The notes beneath the pieces were generated by a model, which saw only the letters and a list, made by a program, of their open reading frames with translations, had not been told where the DNA came from and ran no database searches. A stretch of DNA of 7,527 nucleotides, taken from NCBI GenBank assembly GCA_036506275.1, contig DASXSB010000033.1, positions 1 to 7,527 of the forward strand, read 5' to 3'. The position numbers and the translations under genes were made by a program. This DNA comes from DASXSB01 sp036506275 (lineage in GTDB: Bacteria; Methylomirabilota; Methylomirabilia; Rokubacteriales; CSP1-6). This document shows, piece after piece, positions 5,190 through 7,527 of this stretch. Each line of letters starts with the position of its first letter. The first letter of the stretch is position 1.

Positions 5190-5845
5190 GGCCGGGCCGC
5201 CGCCGGCGCGCCGCGGTAGATCTCGTCGAAGAGCGCTTCCACGGAGTCCACGTCGGGCCGACGCTTGAGCGCGTCCGCGATGAGCTGCGACGCCTCGCTC
5301 GGGCGGTGACCGAGCTGCTTCACGAGTACCTCCCACACCAGCTCGCGCAGGCCGTCGGCGTCGGGTCCCGGCGGGGGCGGCGCCGGCGCCGCCGCCTCAC
5401 CGTCGCGCGCGAGGGCGAACTTCGCCACCTTGTTCGAGAGCTGGGCCACGATGTTCTTCGCCTTCTGCGGTCCGATGCCGGGCAACGCGCGCAGGTACTT
5501 CTCGTCCTGACGCGCGATGGCGGCCGCGAGGTCGGCCACCGGCGCCGCCAGCGCGCGCGCCGCCACCATGGGCCCGATGTCCTTCACCGTGATCAGCTTC
5601 TCGAAGAACTCCTTGTCGAGGTCCGACGTGAAGCCGATGAGCACGGGCCGCGGCTGATCGCGGGTGGCGTGATAGTAGATGACGAGCGAGAGCGCGCTGC
5701 CGGTGTCTCCCGCTCCCGCCGTCACCCCCTGGAGCGCGCGGAGCGCGGTGGGGGGAAGGTACACCTCGTAGCCTATCCCGCCGCATTCGAGAATGACCCG
5801 ATCCTCGAGCTTCCGGCGGAGGCGGCCGGTGAGCGTCGCGATCAT
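5186..5845 (-). CDS. ruvA: Holliday junction DNA-binding protein RuvA (variant acidic pin and first HhH)
   Basis: RuvA forms a tetramer that holds the Holliday junction in the open square form and loads RuvB. The 219-residue product has the three usual parts: an OB domain (1-~72, with MIATLTG and GGIGYEVYLPP), two helix-hairpin-helix motifs (~83-145), and after a Pro/Ala linker (150-163) the RuvB-binding domain III (~165-219). ATG at 5845 has GAGGG (5853-5857) seven bases before it. Two departures from E. coli are visible by eye. The acidic pin E55-D56 aligns with Q64-P65, leaving only D63. The first HhH reads KDIGPM instead of NGVGPK, while the second (LPGIGPQKAK, 121-130) is standard. The linker has four consecutive prolines (156-159). 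Similar RuvA proteins occur in planctomycete-like lineages as far as I recall, so it is probably a functional subfamily. Confidence 0.95.
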   Translation of the reverse strand: MIATLTGRLRRKLEDRVILECGGIGYEVYLPPTALRALQGVTAGAGDTGSALSLVIYYHATRDQPRPVLIGFTSDLDKEFFEKLITVKDIGPMVAARALAAPVADLAAAIARQDEKYLRALPGIGPQKAKNIVAQLSNKVAKFALARDGEAAAPAPPPPGPDADGLRELVWEVLVKQLGHRPSEASQLIADALKRRPDVDSVEALFDEIYRGAPAAARP

Positions 5846-5855
5846 GGCACCGCCC

Positions 5856-6368
5856 TCATGCGAGGCGCGCGCCCGTTCGGGAGAGGCCGGTGAGAGCGAG
5901 GGCGAGGGCGTCGGCGACGTGCGAAGGCCGCGGCGCCGTCTCGAGGCGCAGCAACCGCTGCACGCTGTGCTGGATCTGCTCCTTGGATGCGGTGCCGTTG
6001 GCGGCGATGGCACGCTTGACTTCGGCGGGGGCGAGCGTCAGCACGGGCACCTCGCGCTGGCGGGCGGCGAGGCAGATGACCCCGCGCGCGTGGGCCATGA
6101 GGAGCGCCGTGCGAGGAAACCGATACTCGGCGTAGAGGTCTTCGAGCACCAGCAGCGCGGGCGCGTGCTTCTCGACCAGGTCGCGCACGGCCTCGTATAC
6201 GAGGGCGAGGCGGGCCTCGAGGGGAACGTCGCGCGTGGTCTCGATAACGCCCGTGTCGAGGACGAGGACGCTGCCCGCGCACGGCTCCACGAGCCCGTAG
6301 CCGGTGGCGACGAGGCCGGGATCGATGCCGAGCACGCGAAGAGGGAACGGCGCGGCGCCGCCGCGCAC
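5856..6368 (-). CDS. ruvC: Crossover junction endodeoxyribonuclease RuvC
   Basis: RuvC is the RNase H-fold dimer that nicks Holliday junctions symmetrically after RuvAB has positioned them. The 170-residue product carries the full acidic/histidine set: D16 in GIDPG, E76 in LVLEDLY, H150 and D153 in SHVADALALAL. His at the third position matches Thermus-type RuvC (D7, E70, H143, D146) rather than the Asp of E. coli. Y79 sits where E. coli has Phe69, the aromatic that stacks into the junction. The following segment, YRFPRTALLMAHARGV (82-97), differs from the E. coli pattern and is one residue longer. GTG at 6368 was chosen because GAGGG lies five bases before it and no start codon lies just ahead of RVLGIDPG. 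Ten bases separate it from ruvA. Confidence 0.96.
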   Translation of the reverse strand: MRGGAAPFPLRVLGIDPGLVATGYGLVEPCAGSVLVLDTGVIETTRDVPLEARLALVYEAVRDLVEKHAPALLVLEDLYAEYRFPRTALLMAHARGVICLAARQREVPVLTLAPAEVKRAIAANGTASKEQIQHSVQRLLRLETAPRPSHVADALALALTGLSRTGARLA

Positions 6369-6373
6369 GAAAA

Positions 6374-6378
6374 CCCTC
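6374..6378 (-). promoter_or_regulatory. ruvC: Shine-Dalgarno deciding the ruvC start
   Basis: GAGGG on the minus strand, five bases before the GTG at 6368. It favours this GTG, which adds about ten residues (RGGAAPFPL) before the conserved RVLGIDPG, over the internal GTG within that motif. Confidence 0.7.
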
Positions 6379-6387
6379 GGTACGACA

Positions 6388-7140
6388 TCAGGCAGCGGAG
6401 ATGGCCTCGATGACGTCGTCCGGGATGTCGTAATTCGCGTAAACGGCCTGGACGTCGTCCAGTTCCTCCAGCGCTTCGATGAGCCGTAGCACCACCGGCG
6501 CGTCCTTGCCGTCGACCCGGACCGTCGACTGGGGGACGAACGCCACCGCGGATTCCATCACGGGCACGCCCTTCTTCTCCAGCGCCCCGCGGACCGCGTC
6601 CATTTCAGCAGGCGCGGTCGTGATCTCAAAGACTTTTTCCACGCGGCGCATGTCGGTGGCTCCGGCGTCGAGGACGATGCCGAGGAGATCGTCCTCGCCG
6701 ATCTTGTCGGCGTCGATCTGGACCAGGCCCTTGCGCTCGAACATCCAGCCCACCGCCCCCGACGCGCCCATGTTGCCGCCGTGCTTCTCGAACACGTGAC
6801 GGACTTCCGGCGCCGTCCGGTTGCGGTTGTCGGTGAGGACCTGGATCATCACCGCCACTCCGCCGGGCGCGTAGCCCTCGTACATGATCTCCTCGTACGA
6901 TTCGCCCGGAAGCTCGCCCGTCCCCTTCTGGATGGCGCGCTTGACGTTCTCCTGCGGCATGTTGGCGGCCTTGGCGGATTCCATGGCCGCCTTGAGCCGC
7001 ATGTTGACCTTGGGATCGCCGCCGCCGTTCCGCGCCGCCACCGTGATCTCGCGCAGGATCTTCGAGAACAGCTTGCCGCGCTGGACGTCGGTCTTGCCCT
7101 TCTTGCGCTTGATCTGCGACCACCGAGAGTGCCCTGACAT
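6388..7140 (-). CDS. yebC: YebC/PmpR family translation/transcription factor
   Basis: YebC-family proteins were first described as DNA-binding regulators (PmpR), and recent work places members on the ribosome helping synthesis of proline-rich stretches. The 250-residue product is full length and typical: MSGHSRWSQIKRKKGKTD (1-18), RGKLFSKILREI, the helical N-terminal domain through NMPQENVKRAIQKGTGE, then YEGYAPGGVAVM, LTDNRNRT and GGNMGASGAVGWMFERKG of the second and third domains. The ATG at 7140 is preceded by GAGAGG eight bases upstream. The gap to the preceding thioesterase stop is four bases, and 19 bases separate it from ruvC. yebC-ruvC-ruvA-ruvB is a very common bacterial order. The RuvA encoded two genes on has a PPPPGP stretch, a plausible client under the translation-factor view (inference). 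Confidence 0.97.
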   Translation of the reverse strand: MSGHSRWSQIKRKKGKTDVQRGKLFSKILREITVAARNGGGDPKVNMRLKAAMESAKAANMPQENVKRAIQKGTGELPGESYEEIMYEGYAPGGVAVMIQVLTDNRNRTAPEVRHVFEKHGGNMGASGAVGWMFERKGLVQIDADKIGEDDLLGIVLDAGATDMRRVEKVFEITTAPAEMDAVRGALEKKGVPVMESAVAFVPQSTVRVDGKDAPVVLRLIEALEELDDVQAVYANYDIPDDVIEAISAA

Positions 7141-7144
7141 GGCC

Positions 7145-7527
7145 CTATCCTCTCTCCTGGGAGATCGTGGCCTTGAGCCGCTTCACCCGCTGCAATCTGA
7201 GCTCGCGCCGCGCCTGCGCGTCTTCCCAGCGGCGCCGCTCGGCGGCGGTAGCCGGAGTGAAGGGGCGACAGGGGCGGGGCCGGAGATCCGGACCGAGATG
7301 CACGAACGTGAGGAAGGCGGTGCACGCGTGGCGGACCTCGCCCGTCCACGGCTTCTCCGCGAGCACGCGCACGCCCACCTCGAGCGACGACGTGCCCACA
7401 GCGTTGAGCCCGGCCTGGAACGTCACCACCTCGTGCGTGAAGATCGGCGAGTAGAAGTCCATGGCGTCCAGGCACGCCGTCATCACGAAGCCCTTGCAGT
7501 AGCGCATGGAGAGGATGCCGCCCGCCT
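7145..7527 (-). CDS. Acyl-CoA thioesterase, hotdog fold (partial, N-terminus off window)
   Basis: About 127 C-terminal residues of an acyl-CoA hydrolase of the BACH/YciA-like hotdog family, which cleaves acyl-CoA to fatty acid and CoA. Visible features are AGGILSMRYCKGFVMTA, DAMDFYSPIFTHEVVTF, VGTSSLEVGVRVLAE and TGEVRHACTAFLTFV, matching the family pattern of central helix, VVT strand, F..P and G..S..V blocks. The catalytic Asp expected just before AGG would lie past the window edge. After ~90 visible residues there is a basic, Arg-rich tail. An internal ATG at 7507 exists, but reading continues in frame to 7527 through core family sequence, so the gene extends beyond the window. The TAG (7145-7147) is four bases from the yebC ATG, so it is probably the upstream member of the same transcript. 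Substrate cannot be told. Confidence 0.85.
   Translation of the reverse strand, partial: AGGILSMRYCKGFVMTACLDAMDFYSPIFTHEVVTFQAGLNAVGTSSLEVGVRVLAEKPWTGEVRHACTAFLTFVHLGPDLRPRPCRPFTPATAAERRRWEDAQARRELRLQRVKRLKATISQERG

Noticed and set aside
4032..5219. 395-codon plus-strand open frame opposite ruvB
   Set aside because: Arg/His/Val/Leu-biased translation with no domain, and ruvB on the other strand is unambiguous.
4158..5336. 49-residue N-terminal extension of RuvB
   Set aside because: The extra residues are the out-of-frame end of ruvA and match no RuvB; the ATG at 5189 gives normal length and an ATGA overlap.
7145..7507. Thioesterase starting at the internal ATG 7507
   Set aside because: The frame stays open to the window edge through AGGILS, which belongs to the conserved central helix, so the true start is outside the window.
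1..7527. CRISPR arrays, insertion sequences, tRNAs, defence or phage genes
   Set aside because: I looked for repeats, transposase motifs and tRNA-like folds by eye and found none; all space is taken by housekeeping and iron genes.

Overview
The window is very GC-rich bacterial chromosome. It is gene-dense, uses GTG starts freely and has many 4-base ATGA/GTGA stop/start overlaps. Every gene is recognisable and there is no mobile element, tRNA, rRNA or CRISPR array. The mix suggests an uncultured high-GC Gram-negative lineage: a ruvCAB-spoIID-like-queA neighbourhood without other sporulation genes, a heme-type bacterioferritin with Bfd, and HemP. Candidatus Rokubacteria / Methylomirabilota or a deltaproteobacterium-like group is my guess, made from memory of similar proteins and not tested.

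Layout. (1) Bases 1-529, minus: N-terminal half of queA (queuosine biosynthesis), cut by the window edge. (2) 530-694: a 165-bp divergent intergenic region, the richest non-coding stretch. It holds a sigma70-like promoter, a perfect 16-bp DtxR/IdeR-like palindrome, a 9-bp stem whose 3' arm overlaps a Shine-Dalgarno, and a possible 11-codon leader peptide ending two bases before the next gene. (3) 695-2370, plus: a tight iron operon of FTR1 permease, bacterioferritin-associated ferredoxin (bfd), bacterioferritin (bfr) and hemP. It covers import, storage and reductive release of iron, plus a heme-uptake accessory. (4) 2371-2400: a GC-only hairpin between convergent operons. (5) 2401-7527, minus: one probable operon, in transcription order acyl-CoA thioesterase (5' end missing), yebC, ruvC, ruvA, ruvB, DUF2905, spoIID-like, csaA. 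It joins Holliday-junction resolution with a YebC translation/transcription factor, a cell-wall SpoIID/LytB protein and a CsaA chaperone.

The iron operon lies between the ruv/spoIID block and queA, which in many bacteria are close neighbours on one strand, so it may be an insertion into an older cluster.

The main points of interest are the layered control region before the FTR1 gene, HemP translationally coupled to a heme-type bacterioferritin, and a RuvA/RuvC pair with matching departures from the E. coli pattern (depleted RuvA acidic pin and altered first HhH; RuvC with a Tyr in the Phe69 position and a catalytic His). I see no clearly new multi-gene system; these are variants and regulatory hypotheses on known families.
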